Numbered from the stretch's first letter, positions 1 to 59,699 are shown. The stretch: 64,000 bases of DNA from Hyperoplus lanceolatus (GCA_026929865.2 CM049403.1:23492001-23556000), one strand, 5' to 3'. Notes: a model not told the origin generated them from the sequence alone. Translations and numbers: made by a program.

Positions 1-74
1 TGGATGTGGACGACCATGAGTCCTTGGAGTATTGCCCAAGGTTTAGCTTCAACCGCTCCTTCACCACAGGTGGC
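1..74 (-). CDS. SAXO-like gene, coding exon 4 (cut by window edge)
   Basis: The acceptor TTTTTAACACAG ends at 75. The exon reads PPVVKERLKLNLGQYSKDSW and beyond in the frame set by exon 3, and continues past base 1. Later exons and the stop are outside the window. Confidence 0.6.
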
Positions 75-2315
75 CTGTGTTAAAAACAGAGATGATACTT
101 TCACTATATTTGGGGTGGGTACGAACTAAATAACCTGAGCATGATTTTCTAGAGCTATGAGTCGTTCAATTGATGGTTTTTGCAGTGAAACTAAGGAAGC
201 TGAAAGAGATCTGAAGCCACGGTTTCCTCTACTGTTTGATGTATCTGAGTCACGTGGCAGGAGTTTCTCCAGCGAAGTGGAAAAGCTGCAGACCTGCAGA
301 CAGTGGGCCAGCTGAATGATGTTGCATGGGTGGTCCCTCTTTCTATTATCTTCCCAGGATCTCCCATGGTCACTTTGGAGACGTGCTGTAGAAAGACATT
401 ATGAGAAAAGTCACAAAAAACCCATCTCATGGAAAGCTTCATCAAATGTTGATGCCTTTGTCAATATTGTGTCTACTTAAAACTGAAGGTGCAGGTTCTC
501 GGGTCATAGAGTCTTCCCTTAGCATGCAAACAGCTGAGCATAAAACATGTCAGCCTGCATTATGGTTTATCCTTAATGTGAAGTCAGACAAAAAGGACGT
601 ATTTGTAACCTGTACATAGTTAGTTTTACCCTTTTTTTATGGATTACCAAACCAGTTAAGAGTTGTTCCTAACTTAACCTGTGAATGTGCTGTGACTTAA
701 CCAGTTATAACAAACCATGGGATGTACATTTATGAGACAATAAAAATTTGCATTTTGGGCTCAGAAATATGTTGCACCAACTGTAACATTTAGCTAAATG
801 TACTTAAAGTATAGTACTTAAAGTACTCACACTGAATTGTTGCTACCACTGTTAGATGATATATTGTTATATTATTGTTACGAAAAGGTGGAAGCATTTT
901 AATGTTATGAGAAACTGAAAAAACGAGAGATAGTTGGTTGCACATAAATAAAACAAGTTTTTTCAACTCAAGTGAGATTAACGCCTGATTGAACCTGATC
1001 TGTCGGTACAGACTAAACATACAAGGCAATAGACAACAAAAGCCTAATAGAAGTATAGAAGTTGATACAAAAAATAAATTACCCTGATTCAGCTTTCTTT
1101 ATACTGATGCTTAATTAAAATGTGAGGTAATGTGGCTGCTGCTCTTTTCAAAATGTGTCTAAAGTATAAGTTTACTGTGAGGATTCGGCCTTATATCTGG
1201 GCTAAAGCAGAGACGTGAGCTGTATGTGGCTTTCAGTAACCTACTGAATGGAAGAGACATTGCATTATTGTACTTTTCTCATAGTGACTTTTAAATCACT
1301 GCCAGCATAAATAAGTAACTCTTGTGGCAACAGTTTCCCACCAGAGTCTGAAGGTTTTCTTTCAAGCCATGTAATGATCGGTAGGAGAGAAAGAAATAGC
1401 TCATGACCAACATCTTTACCTTTTCCACAGGTGGTGCAGCTCTGCTCCAGGCTCCATCGAATATCTTGTTATAGTGGGTGATATAGCGATCCTGGTGACC
1501 GTCCCCTTTGATTGTAGGAAAGCCCTCTTCTGTAGATAAAAAAATGTAAATAAAAAAATTGTGCATGAACCTAAGATGACATAGATTTCTTAAGTTATTC
1601 ATTACAAGGTGATGATCTTGCATGGCAGACAGCTTTGGACAGTTGGAATGTTTACTTAACCCTGTTAAGAGTTAATTACTAACCAAATTTGATGAATTTT
1701 CTTATCAATCATTAGCACCAAATCCATAATTTAATTTGGATTGATAGTTTTTGACTCTGAAAAAGAATCAAAACACAATCAATGCTGTCACTAACCTAGA
1801 TGTTTGGCCTTGGCTCTTGCAACAGGAGAGCCATGTTGGAGGGTAAAGGAGGCTTTAGTGGCGCTAACTGGGGAGTTCTCTGCTTGCTGGACCTTTTTGA
1901 ATGCGTCTGGTGGTCGAGTGGGATTGGGAGGGGGCTGGAAGGGCTGGGGCTGGTATTTCTCGGACTGCGTGGTTAGGAAAGCGATCTCTCCGGAGTCTTT
2001 TTGCATCTTGAAGTTGGTATAAAGCGTTGTCCAGCGTGGCGTGCGGGTCATCTGTGGCAATTGGTGACCATGGTAGGACGCCCTCGTCTCTGTCAGGTAC
2101 TCCTTGATGTGCCTCAAGTCCTTGTGGTCCACCTGGGCTGGGGCAGGCTGACAAACAGGTTCTGCCTTCTTGGAAGAAATAGGCTTGAAATCCTCCTGGA
2201 AACGTGTTTTGAATGCATGTTCATGGTTCCTGTCCAGGAATGGGATGTTGTTAGCCAGAAGCAACTCTTTGCCCACAGGGCGAGGCTGGATCAGTGTCTT
2301 TACCACTGCAGGCAT
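1..2315 (-). CDS. SAXO-like axonemal microtubule-associated protein, 5' part (partial gene)
   Basis: Four minus-strand exons join in frame: 2315-1796, 1529-1420, 385-294 and 74-1, the last running off the window. Every junction has GT and AG signs (donors GTTAGT, GTAAAG, GTCTGC) and phases agree. The visible product is about 265 residues, basic and proline-rich, with no membrane segment. It carries short motifs such as MGDPGKIIERGTTHATSF, KGDGHQDRYITHYNK and LGQYSKDSWSST, which resemble the repeated motifs of stabiliser-of-axonemal-microtubules proteins (SAXO5/TEX45 type); that family binds ciliary and flagellar doublets. The start chosen is the ATG at 2315; the frame stays open a few codons upstream but has no earlier ATG there. 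Family assignment rests on motif style, not on an alignment, so the exact orthologue is uncertain. An RFX-like box about 95 bp upstream fits a ciliary role. Confidence 0.6.
294..385 (-). CDS. SAXO-like gene, coding exon 3
   Basis: This 92-bp exon follows acceptor TTTCTACAG and ends at donor TGCAG|GTCTGC. The donor is weak but gives the only phase that joins exon 4 into a sensible frame (CRPPVVKERLKLN). It encodes the MGDPGKIIERGTTHATSF motif. Confidence 0.65.
1420..1529 (-). CDS. SAXO-like gene, coding exon 2
   Basis: This 110-bp exon lies between acceptor CTACAG and donor AAAAG|GTAAAG. It takes one base from exon 1 to complete a Glu codon and ends in phase 0. It encodes a segment with DRYITHYNKIFDGAWSR. 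Confidence 0.7.
1796..2315 (-). CDS. SAXO-like gene, coding exon 1
   Basis: This is the longest exon, encoding about 173 residues from ATG at 2315. Reading continues to the donor CTAG|GTTAGT, leaving one base for the next exon (phase 1). The segment holds two Trp/Tyr-rich stretches, TPRWTTLYTNF and LTTQSEKYQP, typical of structural microtubule-binding proteins. A GTG codon four codons upstream is in frame but is not a credible vertebrate start. Confidence 0.7.
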
Positions 2316-2330
2316 AATGGATGCCACCAG

Positions 2331-3330
2331 TGAGCTCCTTACATTACTTGAACTTGTTTCTTCAGCTAGCCATCTTCCTCTGAAGCAGGTGAAAAATGCT
2401 ACAATGCCTCACCATGGAAACCTCAGTGCTGTGGAACATGATGATGCTGATACTGTTGCTTCTCCTGCAAAGAAACAGATGCATGACAGGGTGTCCAATT
2501 ACCTGGCTACACATGCACACAGACCCAGTCATTTGTATCATTTTATTCCCCAATAAGGACACAAACACAAACAACTTGTCACACTGTAAAGTAGCAAGCC
2601 TTTACGGAAAACCAAACCGTGAATGTTGCTGTTTTTGTTTACACTTAATCATCGGGAATCTAATAATGTAACTAGCTTTGTTTGCGTTACAAAAACACAT
2701 CAATTCTTCAACTATAGGAACCTACTAATTATTGTGGGTGGAGGTTCATGATTCTTGTATGCATTGTTAAGCATTGCCTAAGATAAGTGGAACTTCAACT
2801 TGATGCATGATTTGTGTTGTTTGAGCAAAAGAAAAATGCATGGGCTAGTAGGCCTAACACGTCATCAAAAGAGATGCTGCCTTTGTTTAAATATAGGCTA
2901 GGCCTAGTTAATCATAAATATCCTATACCATAACCTAGCCTATATTATAGGCCTACATTGGAAATAGGCTACTTTAGGCCTACTACTATATTTGCTTCCC
3001 ATATTAGATCAAATGTGCACATTAGCTGTTAAGTGTTTTGTTCATTCATGCGTGTTCACGATGTGGCCAACATCAATTGCCCTGTTACAACAGCAGGTGT
3101 CAGTCAAATATCGCGTGGGTGTGTGCTACTTTAATTTTCAATTACAACCATGAACCTATAAAGAAACAGCCTTCTTCATTATGATGTATTCATTATTTGA
3201 ATTTGGGCTTAATTATTTTATTTTTTTCTAAATAAGAAGTTTAATGTATTGTTGCCTGGTCAAAAAGAAAATTGAAAACGAAATGATTAAATACGAAGGC
3301 AGGGATTTTATTCCCAAGGAAACCGGGAGA
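2331..3330. other. Head-to-head intergenic region between SAXO-like gene and uba52
   Basis: About 1 kb of mostly AT-rich DNA with no coding exon that I can support. It must contain the promoter and 5' UTR of the SAXO-like gene. Between about 2845 and 2990 the motif AGGCCTA or TAGGCT recurs many times in both orientations. The right end leads into the uba52 promoter. Confidence 0.6.
2408..2421 (-). promoter_or_regulatory. RFX X-box-like site upstream of SAXO-like gene
   Basis: Read on the minus strand this is GTTTCCATGGTGAG, matching about 11 of 14 positions of the palindromic RFX X-box. It lies roughly 95-105 bp upstream of the proposed start. RFX factors control ciliary genes, so the position is suggestive, but one degenerate match is weak evidence. 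Confidence 0.35.
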
Positions 3331-3354
3331 GGAAGTGACGTATCTCAGCGTCAG
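3331..3354 (+). promoter_or_regulatory. uba52: uba52 proximal promoter (ETS/CRE-like motif)
   Basis: The sequence GGAAGTGACGTA at 3331-3342 combines an ETS/GABP core with a CRE-like half, a common arrangement in ribosomal-protein promoters. It lies about 15-25 bp upstream of the predicted pyrimidine-rich transcription start. No TATA box is evident. Confidence 0.55.
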
Positions 3355-3396
3355 CCTTTTCCGCTCTCTTTTCGTTGAGGCTCAGCTAGCGGCCGG
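3355..3396 (+). other. uba52: uba52 non-coding exon 1 (5' TOP leader)
   Basis: The stretch begins CCTTTTCCGCTCTCTTTTCG, a terminal oligopyrimidine tract as expected for translation-machinery mRNAs regulated by mTOR/LARP1. The likely donor is GGCCGG|GTGGGT, so the exon ends near 3396; GGTGG|GTACAC three to four bases on is an alternative. The exact start is inferred from the pyrimidine tract. Confidence 0.6.
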
Positions 3397-3774
3397 GTGG
3401 GTACACGTCCTGTGCACTATGTATTTATCGTTTTTAACTGGGCTTTGTTCTATTAAAGGAGAATAAAACTGTGTATTGCTAATCGTTCATCGGTAGTCAC
3501 TGTGTTTTTACTTTTACCGGTTCATTTTGAAGGAAGAAAATACAGACAATTGTGACTTGAGTCCCACGCTAACAGGACGCATGTGGCGAGGCCCCGCTTT
3601 CATGCTAACACGAGCTAACAGATAGCACAAACATTTTTATGAATAATCTAATTGATTAGCAGTAGTGAAGGTCTTGTCATTACGTTTTGTATTGAATTTA
3701 TTTAACACGAATCTGTTTTGTTAGTTTGTCAGCTTGTTGTGAAAGATGCGATTAGCGTGTTAGCTAAACTTTGA

Positions 3775-5707
<1,933 letters not shown>

Positions 5708-5746
5708 ACATTGAGATGGAATTGGCTCTGTGCCATTTTGTGTTAA

Positions 5747-5752
5747 AATAAA
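5747..5752 (+). terminator. uba52: uba52 polyadenylation signal
   Basis: AATAAA lies 40 bp after the stop, followed within 30 bp by a GT/T-rich stretch (TGTCTGACTTGTATTTTTTC). The 3' UTR is very short, as is usual for ribosomal-protein mRNAs. Confidence 0.85.
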
Positions 5753-5789
5753 TAAGAAAACTGAGCTGCTTGTCTGACTTGTATTTTTT

Positions 5790-7439
5790 CAGTGTCAGGA
5801 AGAAAAGTCAAATGGCTGTGTAATTCATTGCCATCTGCCTGCAGGGTGATTTTTCCACTGCAAGAAATAGTGGAAACAGTCTGAAACAAGATAAAATAGG
5901 TTTCTTAATTCTCATGTTACTCATGTTATTTGCTAAGTGTTTTAAATGTAATACATATTTGTGAGAATTCTGGAAAATTGTTTTACGTCAGAGCAGTGTT
6001 CTAAGCAGCTTATCTGATTGGGTAATTTCAGTCGATCTGCTTCTTTGAACTGGCGCTGTTTGAAACTGAGTGTTCTCCCAAACCAGACAGCACAGTGCCA
6101 ATTTGAACTGGTTTACCTTAGTTTCCAGTTTCACTTTTTCAAATTTTGGCACAAAGCATCATTGTGTCAGTCCACTCCACACCGGTCTATTAAATGATAC
6201 ATTTCTGAAGAGGATGGTTAAATATAGACTTAAAAACTTTTTAAATATGTGGTAGTGTCTGAATCTAAAGTTAAATATCAGTTGAGGGGAAAAAAGTAAG
6301 AGTGCTAAATGAACAGTTTCTTGCCTCCACATTACACTGAGCAAGACACTGAATTTGCATGACTCCATTTTAATGTTAAAACAGTTCTATACAAATATAA
6401 GGAAATCATCTTATTTTCAAATTACGTACAGACACAAACTGTTCTTCATGTGTGGAAAAAAAAATCTGTCCTCGAAACTGATCATCTCAGTTTTCTTCAG
6501 AACATCAATGAAAGTAACCAAAGCATTCAGAGGTAATGAGTCGTGCTGAAAAGTCAAATGTTTAGAACAGAGAGCAGTTAATCACAAGTTAATTTTACAA
6601 GCCTATTGATGAACTCCGGCTTCATAAAGAAGTTGTGTGTCTTTTCCAGTTTAGCCACAGCATGGTCTCGCAAAGCCAGACCAAAACTATAACAAGTAGT
6701 ATGGCCACAGCATGACAGTGGAGTGTCTTTGGTACTGCATTCTCTTGTAGCAGGCAGCAGATGTTTTAAAGAAAAGCTTTATTCCAGTGCATTTGAGGAG
6801 TCAGCCCACATATGTTCAAACATGTTTTATTGCAGGGTGCTCTACCTGCCACTAATATTTATGTTGTATTTTCCAAACTGCATGGTTTTTCTTTCAGAAT
6901 TTTTTTTTAAACATAACTAATTGCAACGCCTCAAGGATGCACTAAACAAGACAAGTGTAAAGGAATATTTTTAACTGACCTATTGTGGATGCTCAATAAT
7001 ACTGATAATTGATCATTCATTCTATTATAACACAAACAAAACAAACATTTACATGTGTTAAGGAAGAATGAGACCTTTCAATAGAGAAGTACGGTCATAC
7101 AGTTAGAGGACATCCTCATTGCCCCTCTTTCTGCGAATAAAGTATAAAATTCTCTTCATCTATTACCACAGTGTGATTGGGCACTAAAGATACACTGGAA
7201 TAAGGCTGGTGTGATGCAAATTGTTTCTGACATCAACCATGCTGAGGAGCTGATGACGTTTAGTTTTCTTCATGCTTGATAAAGGCTGGTAGCAATCAGT
7301 CATAATCTGGTGAAGCCATGAAAAAAAGCAAACAACGCATCTGCTGAAGAAATAGATGAGGACAGGCTTAACAGTGGTCTAACTACCTATAAAATTATTT
7401 ATATTAATTATGAACAGGCATCTATACTACAGGCATCTA
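5790..7439. other. Intergenic region downstream of uba52
   Basis: AT-rich DNA without a supportable gene; open frames are short and lack splice context or recognisable domains. An unusual local duplication, CAGGCATCTA, occurs twice just before the Tc1-like element. Confidence 0.6.
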
Positions 7440-7869
7440 CAGTTGTGTTCAAAATAATAGCAGTGCCTTTAAAAAAGTGAGGCAAGATCAAAATCCGTAT
7501 CATAGCTTTTATTTCCAAACTCGCAAATACATTGGGGACATTGCACATTCTATTCCAAATCCAAATATGAAGAAACTTTTGTCAAATGTTTCTTCATCTT
7601 TACAGAAAGTGAAGAAAAAGGAATATTAGACTGTTCAAAAAAATAGCAGTGTCAGCATTTTTCTTTACAACTCAAACATTTACTGTATCAACTGAAAAAT
7701 GCATGAAGATTTAGCCTTCCTATGAATCACTGAACTAATATTTAGTTGTATAACCTTTGTTTCTCAGAACTGCTTCACTTCTGTGTTGCAGGGAGCCAAC
7801 CAATTTATGGCACAGGTGAACAGGTGTTTCAGCCCAGGACGATTGGACCACATTCCACAATTCCTCTGC

Positions 7870-8180
7870 ATTTCTTGGTTTTGCCTCAAACACAGCATTT
7901 TTGATGTCACTACATTGGATTAAGGTCCAGGGATTGGGCTGGCCACTCCATAATGTTAATCTTGTTGGTCTGAAACCAAGATCTTGTTCGCTTACTGGTG
8001 TGTTTCTGGTCGTTGACTTGTTGGAACACCCATTTCAAGGGCATTTCCTCTTCAGCATAAGGCAATATGACCTCTTCAAGTATTTAAATGTAACGATAAA
8101 TAGACCCGACACCATAGTATGAGAAACATCCCCATAACATGATGTCTGTGCCACCATGCTTCACTGTCTTCAAAATGTAC
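7870..8180 (-). pseudogene. Inverted copy of the Tc1-like transposase fragment (left arm)
   Basis: On the minus strand this arm mirrors the right-arm fragment, including the DLNPIE region near 7920 and the catalytic-core region near 8000-8060, but with changes that break the frame. It is a decayed second copy produced by the palindrome. Confidence 0.7.
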
Positions 8181-8252
8181 CGTGACTTGAATTCAGTGTT
8201 TGGGGGTCGTCTGACAAACTGTCTGCGGCCCCTATTCAAGCCACAGTACACT

Positions 8253-8774
8253 TTGAAGACAGTGAAGCATGGTGGCGCAGACATCATGTTATGGGGATGT
8301 TTCTCATACTATGGTGTCGTGTCTATTTATCGCATACCATGGATCATGGATCAGTTTGGATACATTAGAATACTTGAAGAGGTCATGTTGCCTTATGCTG
8401 AAGAGGAAATGCCCTTGAAATGGGTGTTCCAACAAGTCAACGACCCCAAACACACCAGTAAGCGAACAAGATCTTGGTTCCAGACCAACAAGATTAACGT
8501 TATGGAGTGGCCAGCCCAATCCCTGGACCTTAATCCAATAGAAAACCTATGTGGTGACATCAAAAATGCTGTTTTTGAGGCAAAACCAAGAAATGCAGAG
8601 GAATTGTGGAATGTAGTCCAATCGTCCTGGGATGAAACACCTGTTCACAGGTGCCATAAGTTGGTCGGCTTTCTGCAACACAGATGCTCAGAAACAGAGG
8701 TTATACAACCAAATATTAGTTCAGTGATTCATAGGAAAGCTAAATCTTCATGCATTTTTCAGTTGATACAGTAA
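8253..8774 (+). pseudogene. Tc1-like transposase C-terminal fragment (right arm)
   Basis: An open frame encodes the C-terminal half of a Tc1-type DDE transposase: VKHGGADIMLWGCFS, then NDPKHTSK near 8440, WPAQSLDLNPIEN near 8510-8545, and a helical tail. Family members read QQDND at the second catalytic position; here it reads QQVND, so that Asp is replaced by Val. The N-terminal DNA-binding domain and first catalytic Asp are absent. It cannot encode an active enzyme. Confidence 0.85.
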
Positions 8775-9016
8775 ATGTTTGAGTTGTAAAGAAAAATGCA
8801 GACACTGCTATTTTTTTGAACAGTCTAATATTCCTTTTTCTTCACTTTCTGTAAAGATATAGAAACATTTGACAAATGTTTCTTCATATTTGGAGTTGGA
8901 ATATAATGTGCAATGTCCCCAATGTATTTGCGTGTATGGAAATAAAAGCTATGATACGGATTTTGATCTTTACTCAATTTTTTAAACACACTGCTATTAT
9001 TTTGAACACAACTGTA

Positions 9017-10775
9017 TACTAGAAACTGTATTGCTCATTCAGTGATGCTTGCTTTTAGCAGTTGATGCCAGAACTCTCATATTGTAATAACTTGTCAAAA
9101 TGATGACACGTCAATCTTATCAGACCAATTATAACATTAAACCTCTTAATGTTATCACTACTGCGACGTGATGTGGTAACACTTTAATAATAGCTATTCC
9201 TACTGTATTAGGCATGTTAAACTGTAGATGTGACATACGTTTGGACTGAAAAAAAAACATTTGTTATGAATTGACCATTAATTTAAAACGGTACAACCCT
9301 TCCAAAGTAATAATTGCATCATTATGTAAAAATGGGGCACAAGTAGATCATTTTAAATAACAGATTAAGTTATGGTCTTTTTAAATCACATTTTGGATAT
9401 GTTATCAAGATACTGGCGTTACATCATCAGCTGCAAAAGATTGAACCTTATGTGTACCTAGATTACTGTCATGGAGAAATCAATACCTCATCAAGGGGCG
9501 AGAAGCTAAGATCGATGGATATTGTGCATCAGACGTTCACACACAAAGCCGACAGACAAGTCAATTAAGACCCACTTACTAAAACTATACTGCAGTTGTT
9601 TTGAACTCGGGTTGCACACTGCTAGATCTTGCGCGCACGACACACACACACACACACACAGCTTCACATTCCTTGGCAAGTACAGGGGCTTCTGCAGAGC
9701 CCATGCAGTGCTCTCATATAGTGATGTATGCTCTGCGGCTGAGCCTCTCTCTAGGGATATTATCACTCTCATGATAAATTATAGTGTTGAGCGACACAGA
9801 AAAAAAAAAATAGAGTAGAACTGGATCATTTTGCAAACACTGACAAAAATGTAAACAAAATCAAACATGGCACAAACATAATCAAGTGCAAACGCAGGTT
9901 CAACTCAGCAACATCAGTGTGGGGAAGCAGCATCTCTGTCCCACAGGGGCATGTCAGGACCTTTCCTTTACACGTTGATCCACCTGTTAAAGTAGTCTGC
10001 ATGGTGGAGAGGACAAACCGAACAGCCAAAGCTCAGATTTCCGCAACAATCTGGCAGGTAGCCATTGTTGATGTCCCATCCTGACTGTTAGCAACCCAAT
10101 CGACCAACATGAATAATAGAATAAGTGGTGACAACGAGCAGCCCTCGTAAAACACTGAAAAGACACGGTCGTATGCTGGCAATCCTCACAGGAAAAGAAT
10201 GGTCGAGCAGGTTGTTGCATCTTTGAGTTTGTTGCTGTTCTGGCAGGTGCTAAGCCAGTACCTGCTGCTTCTGCTGCTGACCTGGGGCTGACTTCATCCA
10301 GGGTATTTGCCTCTATGTGCCCTTACCCTGATCTAACACCTACTGGGTGCATCTCCACAGTATTGACGGAAGGATGACAGCAAAATGAATTCAAAGTTGC
10401 TATTGTGTAAAATCAGACATTTGACTATGTTACTCGCAGTGACTTCTGAGATAGAATAACATTGTGGGGAAAAAAGCATATCTAAAAGCGGTACTCATAC
10501 AGCACTGTTATTATGTGCAGGCCTTAAGCTTTTCGTTTAATATTGCATAAGTCTTCTGTCAAACTGCATGCAAAAAAAAATCTCTTTGTCCTTTATATGA
10601 ATCAAATATCAAGAATTATGATTAACATTTATGTTTCGTATAGGTGTAAAAATGTAATAGTCCATTAAACCCTTTATCCAACCATCTCCAGCAGTTACAG
10701 GACTGCAGTTATACCGTCCAGACACAGTTGAATGATTGAGACCTCCAGCTCTGAAGCAAAACTGAGCACCACAGG
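9017..10775. other. Intergenic region between convergent uba52 and homer3
   Basis: No supportable gene. It contains a short CA run at about 9643-9661 inside an otherwise unremarkable AT-rich stretch. Open frames here have no recognisable domain. Confidence 0.55.
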
Positions 10776-10778
10776 ATT

Positions 10779-10784
10779 TTTATT
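10779..10784 (-). terminator. homer3: homer3 distal polyadenylation signal candidate
   Basis: The minus strand reads TTCAATAAAAATCC about 770 bp after the stop. It would give a longer 3' UTR. Confidence 0.4.
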
Positions 10785-11402
10785 GAACACTGAGGCCGTT
10801 TTGCCTTGATTTTCCCTTGTTTTACTGCAGAAAGCAAATGTACTAAAACGAGTGGATTACTCACTCTGTTTTGAATTGAAAAGAAAGATGTATCACACAA
10901 TAATAAATTACTGTAACGTAGAAAATATTTTGATACGTGTTGGAAATGTCTTCTTTTGCTAAATATAATAGTGAGCTTTAAAATCCGTTTGGGCTTTTAA
11001 AAAAGTGCTTTGTGTACCATTTGCTATGAATAAATCAGTACCCCTAGTCAATTTGGGAAATAAGTATAAATTACTATAACCAATTGAGACTTCAGTGACA
11101 ACTGACAAAACCACTGGGTCAGATTGACAATATGCCCAGGATTGCTATGGCAACAAAAAGCGGGGGAGGGTGCAGTTATTCTAGAGCAAATGGGTCGAAA
11201 GCTTTCCAGAATTTTCAGATGGTGAAAGAGTAAAAACCTAGAGTAAAAATCACTTTATCCTCATGAGGGGGTTGAGGTGCTGGAAACTATGATATGGAAA
11301 AAAACAAGCAGTAGTAGCCAAGTAGGCCATACTGTCAACTGTTTATGATTATCATAACAAGGTTGCAATATTAATGTGACAATGACGTGCAGTTTACATT
11401 AT

Positions 11403-11408
11403 TTTATT
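11403..11408 (-). terminator. homer3: homer3 proximal polyadenylation signal candidate
   Basis: AATAAA on the minus strand about 150 bp after the stop. It is in an AT-rich context, so a chance match is possible. Confidence 0.4.
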
Positions 11409-11555
11409 TTGCACATAGCACCTTTGAGAAGTTTCTGATACTGATCCATGAAGGTAAACACCTGCATGTTGCTTTGATTTGTGCTCTGCTGACACACCGA
11501 TCAAGGCCAAGTGGATGGAGCTGACTGTGGAGATGCAGCCCATCTCCTGCTGTGG

Positions 11556-58163
<46,608 letters not shown>

Positions 58164-58168
<5 letters not shown>

Positions 58169-58600
58169 GCTCCGAGGATCTGGATGCTGATCTGAAGACT
58201 GATTCCACTCACCGCTCCACTTTTTGTCCTTTTTCCAAACTGATTCACTTCTCCCCAGAAATCCTGGAAGCAAGTTACATTTCTGAAGAAAAAAAGACAA
58301 ATCACTTCCGACTTCAGATTCCCCCCGTTTCCCCTCCAACAGTATTCCTCTCCGTTCCTCTCTTCTCAAGTCAGTTGTTGTACTCCAGTCTGTCTGCCTT
58401 CCTTTGTCCGCAGGGAAACACCGCGAGCAACACCACGGATCTGTCGTCCCCCGTGCGTAATTACGCGCCGTTAACCGTTTGGCTAAGCTGCAGTCCGGAC
58501 TGACGGAAGAATGTCGATGAAAGTCGGGCACCAGTGTGGATTTGGCTCAAACCTCCTCCAGGACTTGTGCTGTACTTCCCTCCCGCCTCCGTGCCAAATC
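58164..58600 (-). CDS. homer3: homer3 exon 1 (5' UTR, ATG and two further bases)
   Basis: The minus strand reads GGAGC ATG GG followed by GTAAGT, so only ATGGG is coding; exon 2 supplies G GAG. This Met-Gly-split first exon matches other Homer genes. The 5' UTR runs back through GC-rich sequence; its start near 58.55-58.62 kb is inferred, not seen. An in-frame ATG at 58531 opens 121 codons upstream of the canonical start without a stop; I regard this as 5' UTR. Confidence 0.85.
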
Positions 58601-58640
58601 ACAGTGGGATCCCATTTAACTCTCTCGGTGAGAATGAGCG
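58531..58640 (-). promoter_or_regulatory. homer3: homer3 promoter region (GC/CpG-richer, TATA-less)
   Basis: Base composition shifts to GC- and CpG-richer sequence over about 58400-58640 relative to both flanks, with GGAGGCGGGAGG on the minus strand resembling an SP1-type site. No TATA box is seen. The precise transcription start cannot be set from sequence. Confidence 0.4.
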
Positions 58641-59183
58641 GCCTCTTTAGCGCCATCTAATGGACATATGAAAACTATAAACCACAACCCACATCCCCAC
58701 CCCATCCCCTCCTCAACCCTTCTCCCCACTTAAATGTCAGAATGTGGAATATAATATGTGTAAATGGCCTGCGTGGCGCCTTAATAGTATGTAGGAGGTG
58801 CAGCGTAATACAATCTTAATGCCTCTTAAACTACTGGTAGTAAAACAGTAGCCAAATGCCTATTAAAAAAACCCCACTGCCTGTGCTGATCTGACCTTCA
58901 ATCAAATCGTATTTAGTGTTATGCTCTATATAAAGAGCTATATGATAATCCTAGCAAACACTTTTAAACTTAAGTAATATTGTATAAAGATTAGGAAAAC
59001 ATGTCAGTGTTTTATACACAGCCTAGGCTCTGTTAACATGTATGTAAACAAAGGGAACCCAGCCAGCTAACAAACATTCCAGTTTACAGAGCCTAGGCTG
59101 CGTATTAACACTGGATTTTTTTTTCAGCCCACAAACACTGTACTAACAGGTTGCAGATAATGAGGAGATATTCACTGATTTTG
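58641..59183. other. Upstream flank of homer3
   Basis: AT-rich intergenic DNA. It contains a hairpin with 27-28-bp arms at 59005-59032 and 59087-59113 built around AGCCTAGGCT. No gene is supported. Confidence 0.5.
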
Positions 59184-59690
59184 ACTAAAAGTGATGGCAA
59201 GGCAAGTTTATTTATATAGCACAATTCAGACACAAGGCCATTCAAAGTGCTTTACAGGGGCAAGATTAAAATACATAAAACACACAAGAAAACATTTAAA
59301 AGCCAATGAAAATAAGTAAATAAAATAAAAATTGCAGGTTAAAATGGAAACAGAAAAGTCTTCAGACTCGATTTAAAAGAACTGAGAGTTGCAGCAGACC
59401 TCAAGTTTTCTGGGAGTTTGTTCGAGACATTTGGTGCATAAAAACTAAAAGCTGCTTCTCCTGTAAGTAGACCTGTCCCAGACGACCTAAGGGCTCTGGA
59501 CGGTTCATAACGTATCAGCAGATCAGTAATGTATTTTGGCCCTAAACCATTTACGGCTTTATAAAACAATACACATTAGAAAAGCGAATGAATAAAACAT
59601 TTAAATAGAACATTTAAATTAAATAAAAATTACAGGTTAAAATGGAAACAGAAAAGTCTTCAGACTTGATTTAAAAGAGCCAATCATTCC
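59184..59690 (-). mobile_element. 3' end of a non-LTR retrotransposon (L2-like)
   Basis: The minus strand encodes the reverse-transcriptase tail FYKAVNGLGPKYITDLLIRY, then PSRALRSSGTGLLTGEAAFS and NKLPENLRSAATLSSFKSSL, followed by a TATAAATAAACTTG 3' tail. An about 80-bp segment is repeated at 59600-59685, so a partial duplication is present. The copy is 5'-truncated and non-functional. Confidence 0.8.
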
Positions 59691-59699
59691 CAGAATCAC

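Larger units (their letters stand above)
7440..9014. mobile_element. Palindromic Tc1/mariner-like element, TA-flanked
   Basis: The ends are CAGTTGTGTTCAAAATAATA and its reverse complement, flanked by TA at 7438-7439 and 9015-9016, the Tc1/mariner target. The left half (about 7440-8191) is an imperfect inverted copy of the right half (about 8234-9014), around a loop of roughly 40 bp. Both arms carry the 3' part of a transposase gene, so the usual 5' half is missing. It is a non-autonomous foldback form. Confidence 0.9.
10779..11555 (-). other. homer3: homer3 3' UTR (extent uncertain)
   Basis: Sequence after the stop with no further open coding. Minus-strand AATAAA lies at 11403-11408 and again at 10779-10784, giving UTRs of about 150 or 780 bp. 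I cannot choose between them from sequence. A near-X-box, ATTGCTATGGCAAC, lies at about 11140-11155. Confidence 0.45.

Noticed and set aside
1804-2333. Plus-strand open frames opposite SAXO-like exon 1
   Set aside because: Shadows of the real minus-strand exon, which has splice sites and phase continuity.
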